The notes under the pieces are model-generated. The model saw only the letters and a program-made list of their open reading frames with translations, did not search any database and was not told where the DNA came from. DNA of 30,254 nucleotides from Clostridium sp. (GTDB lineage Bacteria; Bacillota; Clostridia; Lachnospirales; Lachnospiraceae), in NCBI GenBank assembly GCA_023664325.1, contig JAMPFS010000036.1, forward strand, positions 1 through 30,254, given 5' to 3'. Shown here one piece after another: positions 1 to 7,735 of the stretch; the stretch's first letter is position 1, and each line of letters starts with the position of its first letter. Both the position numbers and the translations under genes were made by a program.

Positions 1-40
1 AGTGGGCAAATAAAATTTTTAGTCATTAATTTGACAACCT

Positions 41-67
41 AAGGACAACAGTTGACCTGTTGTCCTT
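41..67. terminator. Perfect 10-bp hairpin past the rpsI terminator
   Basis: The arms AAGGACAACA (41-50) and TGTTGTCCTT (58-67) are exact reverse complements around a 7-nt loop. The downstream side is moderately T-rich on the plus strand (CTTCTTATTT) but not on the minus strand. It may therefore terminate a plus-strand gene lying to the left of the window. I see no gene in 1-140. The role is inferred. Confidence 0.4.
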
Positions 68-140
68 CTTATTTGCCATAACATACGGAAGAAACTGCCA
101 ATGGCAAGTTCTGTAGTTTATGTTCATCCTGCTTTGATAT

Positions 141-171
141 CGAAAAAACTCCGCAAAAAACCTGCGGAGTC
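141..171 (-). terminator. Intrinsic terminator of rplM-rpsI
   Basis: ACTCCGCA (148-155) pairs perfectly with TGCGGAGT (163-170) across a 7-nt loop. Read on the minus strand, the stem is followed at once by a T run (plus-strand A run at 143-147). It lies about 30 nt past the rpsI stop, which fits a Rho-independent terminator ending the rplM-rpsI transcript. Confidence 0.88.
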
Positions 172-197
172 TGTTTTCGTATTTGTATATTCGTTTC

Positions 198-593
198 CTA
201 TCTCTTCGAGAACTGCGGAGCGCGACGAGCTGCCTTTAATCCCGGCTTCTTTCTCTCCTTCATTCTGGAATCACGCGTTAAGTAACCAGCCTTCTTCAGT
301 GCAGGACGGTTATCAGCGTCTGCCTCTAACAAAGCTCTGGAAATACCGTGACGGATTGCACCAGCCTGACCGGTAAATCCACCACCGCGGACATTTACCA
401 GAACATCATATTTGCCTTCGTTGTTTGTCGCAACAAATGGCTGGTTCACAATGATTTTCAGGGTATCCAAGCCAAAATAATCATTCATATCCTTCTTGTT
501 GATAGTAACCTTACCTGTACCAGGTGTTAAATATACTCTTGCAACACTGCTTTTTCTTCTACCAGTTCCGTAATATCTCTCTGTTTTAGCCAC
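198..593 (-). CDS. rpsI: Small-subunit ribosomal protein S9
   Basis: S9 belongs to the 30S head, and its C-terminal tail reaches the P-site tRNA. The 131-residue product has the family N-terminal block (AKTERYYGTGRRKSSVARVY), the central GGGFTGQAGAIRHGISRAL block, and the basic tail ending in QFSKR, so it is full length. I choose the GTG at 593 as start because AAGGAGG lies 8 nt upstream and because S9 proteins begin near AKTERYYG. An in-frame GTG at 611 would place the Shine-Dalgarno inside the gene and overlap the rplM stop. It is the second gene of the rplM-rpsI pair, separated by a 17-nt gap, and is followed by a terminator. Confidence 0.97.
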   Translation of the reverse strand: MAKTERYYGTGRRKSSVARVYLTPGTGKVTINKKDMNDYFGLDTLKIIVNQPFVATNNEGKYDVLVNVRGGGFTGQAGAIRHGISRALLEADADNRPALKKAGYLTRDSRMKERKKPGLKAARRAPQFSKR

Positions 594-610
594 TGCTTTG
601 TCCTCCTTCA

Positions 611-1045
611 CTAATACTTAATCTCTAATGCCTTAGGCTGCTGAGCCTGCTGATTATGTTCCGGACCAGCATATACATGAAGCTTTGTAATCATCTGACG
701 TCCCAAAGGTCCCTTCGGAAGCATTCCCTTAATCGCCAAACGAATCACCTCTTCTGGCTTCTTAGCTAACATCTCTTTCAATGTTGCTTCTTTCATACCA
801 CCTACGTAACCGGAATAGCTACGGTAAATCTTCTGATCTAACTTCTTACCTGTTACTTTAATCTTGTCAGCATTTACAATTACTACATAATCACCTGTAT
901 CCATATGTGGTGTAAATGTCGGCTTATTCTTGCCTCTTAAAATGCTGGCAACCTCTGATGCCAAACGGCCTAATGTATGTCCTGTAGCATCTACTACATA
1001 CCACTCTCTGTTAATTGTTGATGGGCTTGCCATATAAGTCTTCAT
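611..1045 (-). CDS. rplM: Large-subunit ribosomal protein L13
   Basis: L13 is an early-assembly protein of the 50S subunit that binds 23S rRNA. The 144-residue product has the normal length and family blocks, including REWYVVDATGHTLGRLAS near the N-terminus, GDYVVIVNADKIKVTGKK in the middle, and the GMLPKGPLGRQM segment near residue 110. The ATG at 1045 follows AAGGAGGAAGACC, a strong ribosome-binding site. The gene leads the rplM-rpsI pair and has its own promoter and a leader of about 215 nt, which is the usual setting for autogenous control by L13 in Firmicutes. Control here is inferred from the structured leader only. Confidence 0.98.
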   Translation of the reverse strand: MKTYMASPSTINREWYVVDATGHTLGRLASEVASILRGKNKPTFTPHMDTGDYVVIVNADKIKVTGKKLDQKIYRSYSGYVGGMKEATLKEMLAKKPEEVIRLAIKGMLPKGPLGRQMITKLHVYAGPEHNQQAQQPKALEIKY

Positions 1046-1261
1046 GGTCTTCCTCCTTAAAAATACTCGAATAAATTAGCCTGATACATATGATTTTTCC
1101 ACTGCAATGTCCGAAACAGCAAAATCCATGTAACTCCGGCTTTCTATCATCACTTCCAAAATCCTGGCTGAAGTTGGGATGACAGCCATGTTTTTCGTGA
1201 TTTCAAAACTGTGTCATGCCGGGGCTATTGGCATTTTCACAGTCTTTCCCTATCGTCACAG
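1046..1261 (-). promoter_or_regulatory. Structured 5' leader of rplM-rpsI
   Basis: About 215 nt separate the predicted transcription start from the rplM ATG. The leader has a nested hairpin: ACTGTG/CACAGT (plus 1208-1213 with 1238-1243) encloses ATGCC/GGCAT (1216-1220 with 1230-1234). A second hairpin, GGCTG/CAGCC (1166-1170 with 1183-1187), sits inside an outer TCAC/GTGA pair (1150-1153 with 1197-1200). L13 leaders are known in Firmicutes (an Rfam family exists). I cannot confirm that this one matches that covariance model. Confidence 0.55.
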
Positions 1262-1267
1262 TTAAAT

Positions 1268-1296
1268 ATTATATTATAAACATGCAACCATGTCAA
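1268..1296 (-). promoter_or_regulatory. Consensus sigma-A promoter for rplM-rpsI
   Basis: On the minus strand there is a perfect TTGACA (plus 1291-1296), a 17-nt spacer, and a perfect TATAAT (plus 1268-1273). This is the best promoter match in the window. An inverted repeat, TGACA-N8-TGTCA at 1316-1333, lies just upstream. The promoter separates rplM-rpsI from the accessory gene above it. Confidence 0.9.
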
Positions 1297-1346
1297 CGAA
1301 TTTTTCTCTAAATTTTGACAGTTTATTGTGTCATAAATCCCACAGC

Positions 1347-1382
1347 AAAAACAACATTCTTCACGGCACAACCCCGCTGCCG
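1347..1382 (-). terminator. Possible weak terminator after the beta-helix gene
   Basis: A 5-bp stem, CGGCA/TGCCG (1364-1368 with 1378-1382), starts 7 nt beyond the stop codon. A T run on the minus strand follows, but only about 12 nt later (plus 1347-1351). The stem is short and the T tract distant, so this is a weak call. Confidence 0.3.
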
Positions 1383-1388
1383 CTTCAC

Positions 1389-3998
1389 TTAACGGCTAAT
1401 CTTATATTTAATCTTTAACGTCTGCTTTACTTTTCCCTTACCCTTGATGGTAACCGTTGCCGTTCCCGGCTTTTTGCAGTTCTTATAGGAAACCTTGTAA
1501 TATTTCTTATTCAGCCCTTTGATTTTAATCTTCGGTTTGACTGCTTTCCCTTTATATTTGTAGCTCTTTTTAATGTCAATGTAATAGGCGCGGATATCAT
1601 CCGAAGACTTCACGGTCGCATCTTTATATGTATCATACAGCCCCTTTGAATTTTTGGAAAAGCTGTTCTTTTTCAGGGTAATCTTGGAACCCTGGGTGCG
1701 AATCCCATAAAGCTTATTGTTTTTAATCTTGTTATTCTGAATGACAGCCGTACTTTTATTCCAGACACAAATACCATTCGATTTTGCCTTTTCAAATGTG
1801 TTTCCCTGAACGGTAAAATTGCTGCCATTGGAAATCGTAATGCCATTTTTTGCGCGCAGCCCGCTTGTCGTCACCGGTTTGTAAGAAGTTCCATTCGTTA
1901 CTTTGTTATTCTTAATCGTGCCTTTTGAACCGCTGGCATATACAAAGGTGGTACAGTTCTTCGCTGTATTGTTGCTAATCGTAATATTGGAAAAATTCCG
2001 TAAATTAATGCAGGCATTCGTAATCGACTTAAATGTATTACGCTCAATCTTAATATTTGTGGATGGCTTAGCCCCCTCTGTATGTGTTCCAATTCCAGCC
2101 ATATAATCATGAATATTACAATTCCGAATTGTGATGTTGTCACATGCCGTTCCATCATGTGGTTTCATGGCAGGCGCGCTCACAGACGAACAGTAATCCA
2201 ACTGAATTGCCTCTTTCTCAGACTGTGAAGCCGTATATCCCGCCTCCTTGCACATTGTATATCCATAAAGCTCCACATTTTCCACCAATGCATTCTGCAC
2301 CCCCGCAAATTCTAACAGGTGCGCGCCACTGTTATTTTTAATAGTGGTATTGGTAATGGTAATATTTTTGGCATGACCGAAATAAAGGCAATTGGCATCC
2401 TTTGCCCCTGTCGCATTTCCATCCCATGTACCACCGGTAATCGTGATATCCTGACACTGGGTATAACCTTTCCCCTTAGAATCGGTATAGTTCATCAGCA
2501 TATGTGATCCGCCGGCGCTCTGCATCCGCTTAATCACTGCATGATCGGACAGGATGATATTGGTCTTTGGATATACCTTCAATACACTACTGATATAATA
2601 TGTACCATCCGGAACAATCACGGTAATCGGCTCATTCACTTTCGTTGCATATTTGAGTATTTTATTGATTTTGGTTGCATCATTGCTCTTATCCGTTCCA
2701 TTCACGCCAAGTTTCACAATATCAAATGATGTCTGATAAACATTGACCTCAAACTGATCCATCACAGCGGAATTTTCTTTTGCATAGGCTGTAATCGTCG
2801 CTTTTCCAATCCCGGCGGCAGTAATCACACCGGATTGGCTCACTGTGGCAACATTCTTATCGGAGGTCTTATAGCTTACGGTTTTGTCGGTCGCATTTTC
2901 CGGAAGAACCTTCGTTTTCAATGTATAAGTGTCCGTAATCTCCCATGTGGCACCGTTTTGTTTATTTTCAATGATAATCTGTTCTATTGGAATTGAGGTA
3001 ATCGTAAACTGGCAGGAGACCGATATGGTATTTTCCTTTTCCTCACCATCCATCATATACTTCACATTGGAGGATGCCGTCACCTGCGCCGTTGCCGGAT
3101 AAGCCTGCTGCACACAGCCTGTCACAAGGCCATCCGCATCCACTGTTACCACCTGTTCATTTGAGGAGGCAAAGGTCACCCCATCTGCCGCTTCTTTTTT
3201 GCCGGATGCATACACCTTCTGTACGCTCAAGCGGAAAGTGTCTGTGGCCTTCATGGAATATGCCGTCTGATTCAATTCTAAGGCAACCGGAACATCAATC
3301 ACGGTAACGGTAATCGTATCACAAATCTCCGGATTGTCTTTTGAGGATACCGTCACTGCTGCCGTACCTTCCTTCTCTGCCTTCAGCAAGCCCCCGTCAC
3401 TTACACTGACAACCCCTGCGCCGCCTGTACATTTATAAGAAATCTCCCCAACAGCGCCCTCGGGCAGGACACTGACTTCCTTCGATAAATCATAGGTATC
3501 ATTTATAATGAGTGTTTTCGCAGCTTTTGCGATTTCTATCTCCCCAATAAGCGGTTTGATATGGATGTGGAATACAGCTTCTGCTTTATTCCCATCTGCT
3601 GCCGAAGCAGAGCTATCCGTCCAGGTTACGGAAATATCTACTGTCTGTGCCGGGCCTCCCGGTTTTACTGTCACATTTCCGTCCTCTGACACTGTAACAG
3701 CATCTTTATTAGAGGATACATATACAAATTCCTGTTCCTTCTTGTCCACTTCAACAGTGTCCGTTCCTTCCGTTTTCATGACTTTCACAGACGAAAATAA
3801 ATCCACCTTCTCGTTGTCTGACATATCGAGTGAAGTAATTTTCTCTCCTTCACTGTCCTGGAACAAAAGCTCATATTTCACTGTGTTTTCTGAATTTCCC
3901 TGCGCGAACACCCGGTTTGCCGCAGCCGGGCTCCACAAGGAGACACATAAACTCATCACCAGGATATAGGATATTATTCTTATTTTCTGTATCTGCAT
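1389..3998 (-). CDS. Secreted protein with Ig-like domains and a right-handed beta-helix
   Basis: The 869-residue product starts with a signal peptide (basic MQIQKIR, hydrophobic core to about residue 30, likely cut after VFA). Residues of about 37-420 form three or four bacterial Ig-like (BIG2-type) units, recognisable by repeated phrases such as KNVATVSQSGVITAAGIGKATIT. Residues of about 424-800 resemble the pectate-lyase-superfamily beta-helix: it opens with DIVKLGVNGTDKSNDATKIN and continues with many N-I-T-I rungs. The last 65 residues carry a YKGKAVKPKIKIKG Ig-like unit typical of Firmicutes surface proteins. I see no LPXTG anchor. It probably binds or cleaves a polysaccharide, but no catalytic residues can be assigned. 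The ATG at 3998 is preferred over the adjacent GTG at 4001 because GGGAG lies 8 nt upstream of it. The gene sits between truA and rplM, where related genomes usually have no gene (from memory). Confidence 0.85.
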   Translation of the reverse strand: MQIQKIRIISYILVMSLCVSLWSPAAANRVFAQGNSENTVKYELLFQDSEGEKITSLDMSDNEKVDLFSSVKVMKTEGTDTVEVDKKEQEFVYVSSNKDAVTVSEDGNVTVKPGGPAQTVDISVTWTDSSASAADGNKAEAVFHIHIKPLIGEIEIAKAAKTLIINDTYDLSKEVSVLPEGAVGEISYKCTGGAGVVSVSDGGLLKAEKEGTAAVTVSSKDNPEICDTITVTVIDVPVALELNQTAYSMKATDTFRLSVQKVYASGKKEAADGVTFASSNEQVVTVDADGLVTGCVQQAYPATAQVTASSNVKYMMDGEEKENTISVSCQFTITSIPIEQIIIENKQNGATWEITDTYTLKTKVLPENATDKTVSYKTSDKNVATVSQSGVITAAGIGKATITAYAKENSAVMDQFEVNVYQTSFDIVKLGVNGTDKSNDATKINKILKYATKVNEPITVIVPDGTYYISSVLKVYPKTNIILSDHAVIKRMQSAGGSHMLMNYTDSKGKGYTQCQDITITGGTWDGNATGAKDANCLYFGHAKNITITNTTIKNNSGAHLLEFAGVQNALVENVELYGYTMCKEAGYTASQSEKEAIQLDYCSSVSAPAMKPHDGTACDNITIRNCNIHDYMAGIGTHTEGAKPSTNIKIERNTFKSITNACINLRNFSNITISNNTAKNCTTFVYASGSKGTIKNNKVTNGTSYKPVTTSGLRAKNGITISNGSNFTVQGNTFEKAKSNGICVWNKSTAVIQNNKIKNNKLYGIRTQGSKITLKKNSFSKNSKGLYDTYKDATVKSSDDIRAYYIDIKKSYKYKGKAVKPKIKIKGLNKKYYKVSYKNCKKPGTATVTIKGKGKVKQTLKIKYKISR

Positions 3999-4030
3999 CA
4001 CGCTCTCTCCCTTTTTTCTATATTTTCAAC

Positions 4031-4097
4031 TAGGTAATTGCGAAACTCTGTTTTTGCACAACTAGGTTTTGGAAGCCAAGAGTTTCGCAATTGCCTA
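4031..4097. repeat. 67-bp imperfect inverted repeat between truA and the beta-helix gene
   Basis: The 19-nt arms at 4031-4049 and 4079-4097 match at 18 of 19 positions (TAGGTAATTGCGAAACTCT against AGAGTTTCGCAATTGCCTA). The loop is 29 nt. A 9-bp direct repeat CAACTAGGT occurs at 4027-4035 and again inside the loop at 4059-4067. There is no T tract after either arm, so it is not an ordinary terminator. It looks like a REP/MITE-type intergenic palindrome or an operator for the beta-helix gene. Confidence 0.75.
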
Positions 4098-4130
4098 TAT
4101 ATTTTCATTACCATAACATGGAATTGTGAA

Positions 4131-4158
4131 ATTATGATTAAATAATTCCGGCATGCAA
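4131..4158 (-). promoter_or_regulatory. Candidate promoter of the beta-helix gene
   Basis: On the minus strand TTGCAT (plus 4153-4158), a 16-nt spacer and CATAAT (plus 4131-4136) form a plausible sigma-A promoter. The inverted repeat at 4031-4097 would then lie in the 5' untranslated region. The match is moderate. Confidence 0.4.
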
Positions 4159-4178
4159 AAGCACACAGTGCGGGCAAT

Positions 4179-4916
4179 TTAAAGATATTCCACTTCCAAC
4201 AAGGTGAGTCCGCATGCCGCCGCCTTATGCCCGGCTTTTGTCCGGTCTTTTGCCTCAAGAATTTCCTTCATCTGCTCCGGCGGTATCATCCCCATTCCCA
4301 CTTTCAGAAGCGAGCCTACCATAATTCTTACCATATTATATAGGAAGCCATTGCCATTCATGCGGATCCGCACCATATTTCCTTCCCTGACCACCGTAAT
4401 ATAGTAAATGGTACGGATGGTGTTTTCCACATCCTCCTTTGGTGTGCAAAAGCTTTTAAAATCATGCTCCCCCACAAGATAGTCTGCTGCCTGCTGCATC
4501 TTTTCCTCATCCAGATGATAATAGACAAAATGTGAATACAGCCTCACCATCGGATCCGGAAACTGCGCATTATAAATCCGGTATTCATACGTCTTTCTTG
4601 TGTCACAATACCTGGGATGAAAATCAGCCGCCACCTCCTCAGATTTCTGAATACGGATATCATCCGGCAGCAAATTGTTGATGGCATAACTGATTTTTTC
4701 AGGAGGCATGGTTACATGGGCATCAAATACTGCCACATTCCCTAACGCATGCACACCGGAATCGGTTCTGCTGGCACCAATGACCGCTATCTCCTCACCA
4801 AAAAATCTGCTTAACGTTTTGTTCAGCACTTCCTCCACTGTAATTCCATTTTTTTGAATCTGCCAGCCGCAGTAATTCGTTCCGTCATATGCGACTGTAA
4901 GTTTAATCCTTTTCAT
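4179..4916 (-). CDS. truA: tRNA pseudouridine(38-40) synthase TruA
   Basis: TruA converts uridines 38-40 of the tRNA anticodon arm to pseudouridine in the cytoplasm. The 245-residue protein has family length. It shows the N-terminal YDGTNYCGWQIQ motif, the catalytic-Asp motif GASRTDSGVHA (Asp52), and the FLYNMVRIMVGSLL segment near residue 192. The ATG at 4916 is preceded by AGGGGA at about 8 nt. It lies 39 nt after ecfT, and an ecfT-truA pair is the normal arrangement in Clostridia. No anomaly is seen. Confidence 0.97.
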   Translation of the reverse strand: MKRIKLTVAYDGTNYCGWQIQKNGITVEEVLNKTLSRFFGEEIAVIGASRTDSGVHALGNVAVFDAHVTMPPEKISYAINNLLPDDIRIQKSEEVAADFHPRYCDTRKTYEYRIYNAQFPDPMVRLYSHFVYYHLDEEKMQQAADYLVGEHDFKSFCTPKEDVENTIRTIYYITVVREGNMVRIRMNGNGFLYNMVRIMVGSLLKVGMGMIPPEQMKEILEAKDRTKAGHKAAACGLTLLEVEYL

Positions 4917-4955
4917 ATATCATATCCCCTGTTATTCTCATTACCCTTGCCAAAA

Positions 4956-5759
4956 TTAAAACTTCACTGCCAGCACAATCATCCCAGCCAGATAAAACAT
5001 CACAAAAATATAAGCAATATAATCCCTGCTCTGGTAATGTAATGGTTTCATCTTTGTTCTGCCTTCCCCACCGTGGTAACAGCGGGCATCCATTGCCTGC
5101 GCCAGTTCATTGCTCCTGCGGATCGCAGATACCAGCAGCGGAATCATAATCGGCATCATTTTTTGCAGCCTTACAAACAGGTTCCCCTCTTTGAAATCAA
5201 TTCCTCTTGCCATTTGCGCTTTCATAATTTTATCCAGCTCCTCAATGAGGATTGGCACAAACCGCAATGCAATCGCCATAATCATGGCAAACTCATGTAC
5301 CGGCACATGGAACCGTTTTAACCAACCAAGCATTTTCTCAAGTCCGTCTGTCAGCGCATTTGGCGTTGTCGTATAAGTCATCATGCTTGAACCAATTATC
5401 ATAAAGATAAGTCTCAGCCCAAGATAAACTGCTGATATGACGCCGGCTTTCGTTATGCGGATAAACTTCCATTCAAATAGCACATCCAGCCCTTTCACAC
5501 TAAAAAGATTAATCAAAAGCGTCAATACAATAATCAGCCACAATGATTTTAATCCCTTCAGTATAAACCGCACAGGAACTTTTGAAAGCCCTATATATAC
5601 CGCCAGAACCATACATGCTGTTACATAAAGCACAGGATTCCGATCCAAAAACAATGTCATTACATAAATCAAAGAAAACACGATTTTCACCCTGGGATCC
5701 AGGCGGTGAACCGGTGATGGCGCATTATAATATTGTCCAATCGTAATATCCCGAATCAT
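4956..5759 (-). CDS. ecfT: ECF transporter transmembrane subunit EcfT
   Basis: EcfT is the membrane scaffold that couples the two ATPases to substrate-binding S-components, which are usually encoded elsewhere. The 267-residue protein has several hydrophobic segments (for example IVFSLIYVMTLFL and LWLIIVLTLLINLF). It also has the two cytoplasmic coupling motifs: ARG in QMARGIDF (about residues 184-186) and the variant ARC in AMDARCYHG (about 225-227). I place the start at the ATG at 5759 because EcfT proteins begin near MIRDITIGQYY. An in-frame TTG lies 21 nt upstream, and the ribosome-binding site (GAGAGG) is unusually far from the ATG. The second motif is ARC rather than ARG. Confidence 0.93.
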   Translation of the reverse strand: MIRDITIGQYYNAPSPVHRLDPRVKIVFSLIYVMTLFLDRNPVLYVTACMVLAVYIGLSKVPVRFILKGLKSLWLIIVLTLLINLFSVKGLDVLFEWKFIRITKAGVISAVYLGLRLIFMIIGSSMMTYTTTPNALTDGLEKMLGWLKRFHVPVHEFAMIMAIALRFVPILIEELDKIMKAQMARGIDFKEGNLFVRLQKMMPIMIPLLVSAIRRSNELAQAMDARCYHGGEGRTKMKPLHYQSRDYIAYIFVMFYLAGMIVLAVKF

Positions 5760-5796
5760 AGTATTTCTACAACCTCTCAACGCATCCGCACTTATT

Positions 5797-7623
5797 TTAT
5801 ACGGAATCCTCTATATCCTTTAGCTTCAACAGTTCTCCACATATATCCAGTCTGCGGCAAACATGTGTGTTGACATCAACCCCCACATTTTTCAAATCCT
5901 GTAGTATTCTTACGCCAAACGGAACCTCTAAGCCCATGCTATTCAGCTCCTCTCTGTTTTCAAAGATCTTTCCCGGACTTCCATCCTTTTTTATCTCGCC
6001 CTGGTTCATGACAACAACCCTGTCTGCATATTCCGCAACCTGTTCCATATCATGCGATACAATCACAATTGCCATGCCCCGGTTTATCTGCAAATTTTTG
6101 AGCATGGTTAATAAACCTTTTGCAGACTCCGGATCCAATCCCGCCGTAGGCTCATCCAATATGAGATATTCCGGCTCCATCGCAAGAATACCGGCAATGG
6201 CTACCCTCCGTTTCTGTCCGCCGGAAAGCTGCAAAGGCGAATCGTCATAAATGGTATCCGGCAGTCCCACTGCCTCAATTGCCTTATACGCCCGTCTTTG
6301 CGCCTCGACCTTCGGAATATCCATATTTTCCGGGCCAAAACAGACATCCTTTTCAACCGTCTCTGCAAAAAGCTGGTATTCCGGGTATTGAAATACCATT
6401 CCCACTTTCTGCCGCAATTTTTTCATGGAAAAATCCTTTTCCGCAATATCCTGCCCATCAAAATAGACACTGCCCTCCATTGGCAGATACAACCCGTTCA
6501 AATGCTGCATCAGCGTTGATTTCCCGGAACCCGTATGTCCGATAATGGCAAGAAATTCTCCTCGGCCAATAAATAAATTCACATTTTTCAATGCATGACA
6601 TTCACCCGCATAACCTTTGTTATAGGTATAACCTACATGATTCAATAAAATCCCTTTAATACCCTGTTGCGTTTCATCCAGAGTCTGCACAGTGGGGTGA
6701 TGCTCCGGAAAAGCATCTGTGCCGTCAACCGCCTTTGCCTCATTATGTGCCGCCTGTATGTTACCATATCTATCCACAAGCAGCCTTTCTAACTGCCGGG
6801 GAGAGTGTATCTTCCGGCACTCCTGCTCCGTCAGCAAATCCTGTCCTCTCAGAAAATTCATATATTCATAAAATGCAGGCAGGCAAAGACCACATTTTTC
6901 TAACAAATCCTCCCTTGTAAAAATCTCGAAAGGCTTTCCCTGTGCCTGCACGATGCCATCCTGCATTACGAAAACCCTGTCTGCCGCCAGAGCTTCCTCC
7001 ATATGATGGGTAATCAGTATAATCGTAATTCCCTTTTTCTCCTGCAATTCCTTTGCCACCGCAAGAATCTGCCGTCTTCCTGCCGGATCCAACATCGCAG
7101 TAGCCTCATCAAAGATAATGCATTTGGGTTCCATCGCCAACACCCCGGCAATCGCAACACGCTGTTTCTGTCCACCGGATAAGTGATTCGGTGACTGTTT
7201 CCGATATTGTTCCATTCCTGTATCGGAAAGCGCACGATTCACCCGATTCCAGATATCACTGGTAGAAACCCCCATATTTTCCGGGCCAAAAGCTACATCC
7301 TCCTCTACCAGATTTGCCACAATCTGATTGTCAGGATTTTGAAATACCATTCCTGCTGTCTGGCGGATTTGCAGACGCACTTCCTCATCCTCGATATCCA
7401 TACCATCTACAAATACCTGTCCTTCCCCCGGCAGCAGCAGGGCATTTAGATGTTTCGCAAGAGTAGATTTACCCGAACCATTCCTTCCCAGAATCGCTAT
7501 AAATTCCCCCTGTGTCACATCAAGGGAAATTCCATCCAATGCCCGTACAAGTTCCGTCACATTGCCCTCATCATCTCGTCTGAAATATTCAAATGTAAGA
7601 TTTTTGATATCAATCAGTTTCAT
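5797..7623 (-). CDS. Fused EcfA1-EcfA2 ATPase of an ECF transporter
   Basis: This 608-residue protein contains two complete ABC ATPases in one frame; EcfA1 and EcfA2 are normally separate proteins of about 280-290 residues. The first half has Walker A GRNGSGKST (46-54), signature LSGGQKQR (148-155), Walker B IIFDEATAMLDP (169-180) and H-loop His206; the EATAMLDP form is EcfA1-like. The second half has GHTGSGKST (362-370), LSGGQKRR (466-473), LILDEPTAGLDP (487-498) and His524, which is EcfA2-like. A linker of roughly 40 residues (about 285-323) joins them, with no internal Met or start signal there. All nucleotide-binding motifs are intact, so both halves should be active. The ATG at 7623 has AAAGGA 8 nt upstream. 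ecfT follows after 37 nt. Confidence 0.93.
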   Translation of the reverse strand: MKLIDIKNLTFEYFRRDDEGNVTELVRALDGISLDVTQGEFIAILGRNGSGKSTLAKHLNALLLPGEGQVFVDGMDIEDEEVRLQIRQTAGMVFQNPDNQIVANLVEEDVAFGPENMGVSTSDIWNRVNRALSDTGMEQYRKQSPNHLSGGQKQRVAIAGVLAMEPKCIIFDEATAMLDPAGRRQILAVAKELQEKKGITIILITHHMEEALAADRVFVMQDGIVQAQGKPFEIFTREDLLEKCGLCLPAFYEYMNFLRGQDLLTEQECRKIHSPRQLERLLVDRYGNIQAAHNEAKAVDGTDAFPEHHPTVQTLDETQQGIKGILLNHVGYTYNKGYAGECHALKNVNLFIGRGEFLAIIGHTGSGKSTLMQHLNGLYLPMEGSVYFDGQDIAEKDFSMKKLRQKVGMVFQYPEYQLFAETVEKDVCFGPENMDIPKVEAQRRAYKAIEAVGLPDTIYDDSPLQLSGGQKRRVAIAGILAMEPEYLILDEPTAGLDPESAKGLLTMLKNLQINRGMAIVIVSHDMEQVAEYADRVVVMNQGEIKKDGSPGKIFENREELNSMGLEVPFGVRILQDLKNVGVDVNTHVCRRLDICGELLKLKDIEDSV

Positions 7624-7683
7624 TTACCTGTTCCTTTGGTTATAATGTACCGCTCCGCTGCTAAAAGCAACATCACACAGAAC

Positions 7684-7713
7684 ATTATAACACAAAATGA
7701 ACAGGTATGGTAA
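7684..7713 (-). promoter_or_regulatory. Extended -10 promoter for the ecf-truA operon
   Basis: The minus strand has TGTTATAAT, a perfect -10 (plus 7684-7689) with a TG extension, and a weak -35 TTACCA (plus 7708-7713) at an 18-nt spacing. It lies between the 1197-residue gene and the fused ecfA gene, so the ECF genes can be transcribed independently of the accessory block. Confidence 0.65.
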
Positions 7714-7735
7714 ACGGATTGAAACGGCTTTCTCC

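Noticed and set aside
198..611. Longer S9 start at GTG 611
   Set aside because: It would include the Shine-Dalgarno AAGGAGG in the coding sequence and overlap the rplM stop; the GTG at 593 fits the family N-terminus.
3508..3969. 153-codon plus-strand frame inside the beta-helix gene
   Set aside because: It is antisense to a well-supported secreted protein and has no recognisable family.
4031..4097. Terminator of truA
   Set aside because: The arms are 29 nt apart and no T tract follows on the minus strand.
3998..4258. 86-codon minus-strand frame overlapping the truA 3' end
   Set aside because: It overlaps truA out of frame and runs through the palindrome at 4031-4097; composition is not protein-like.
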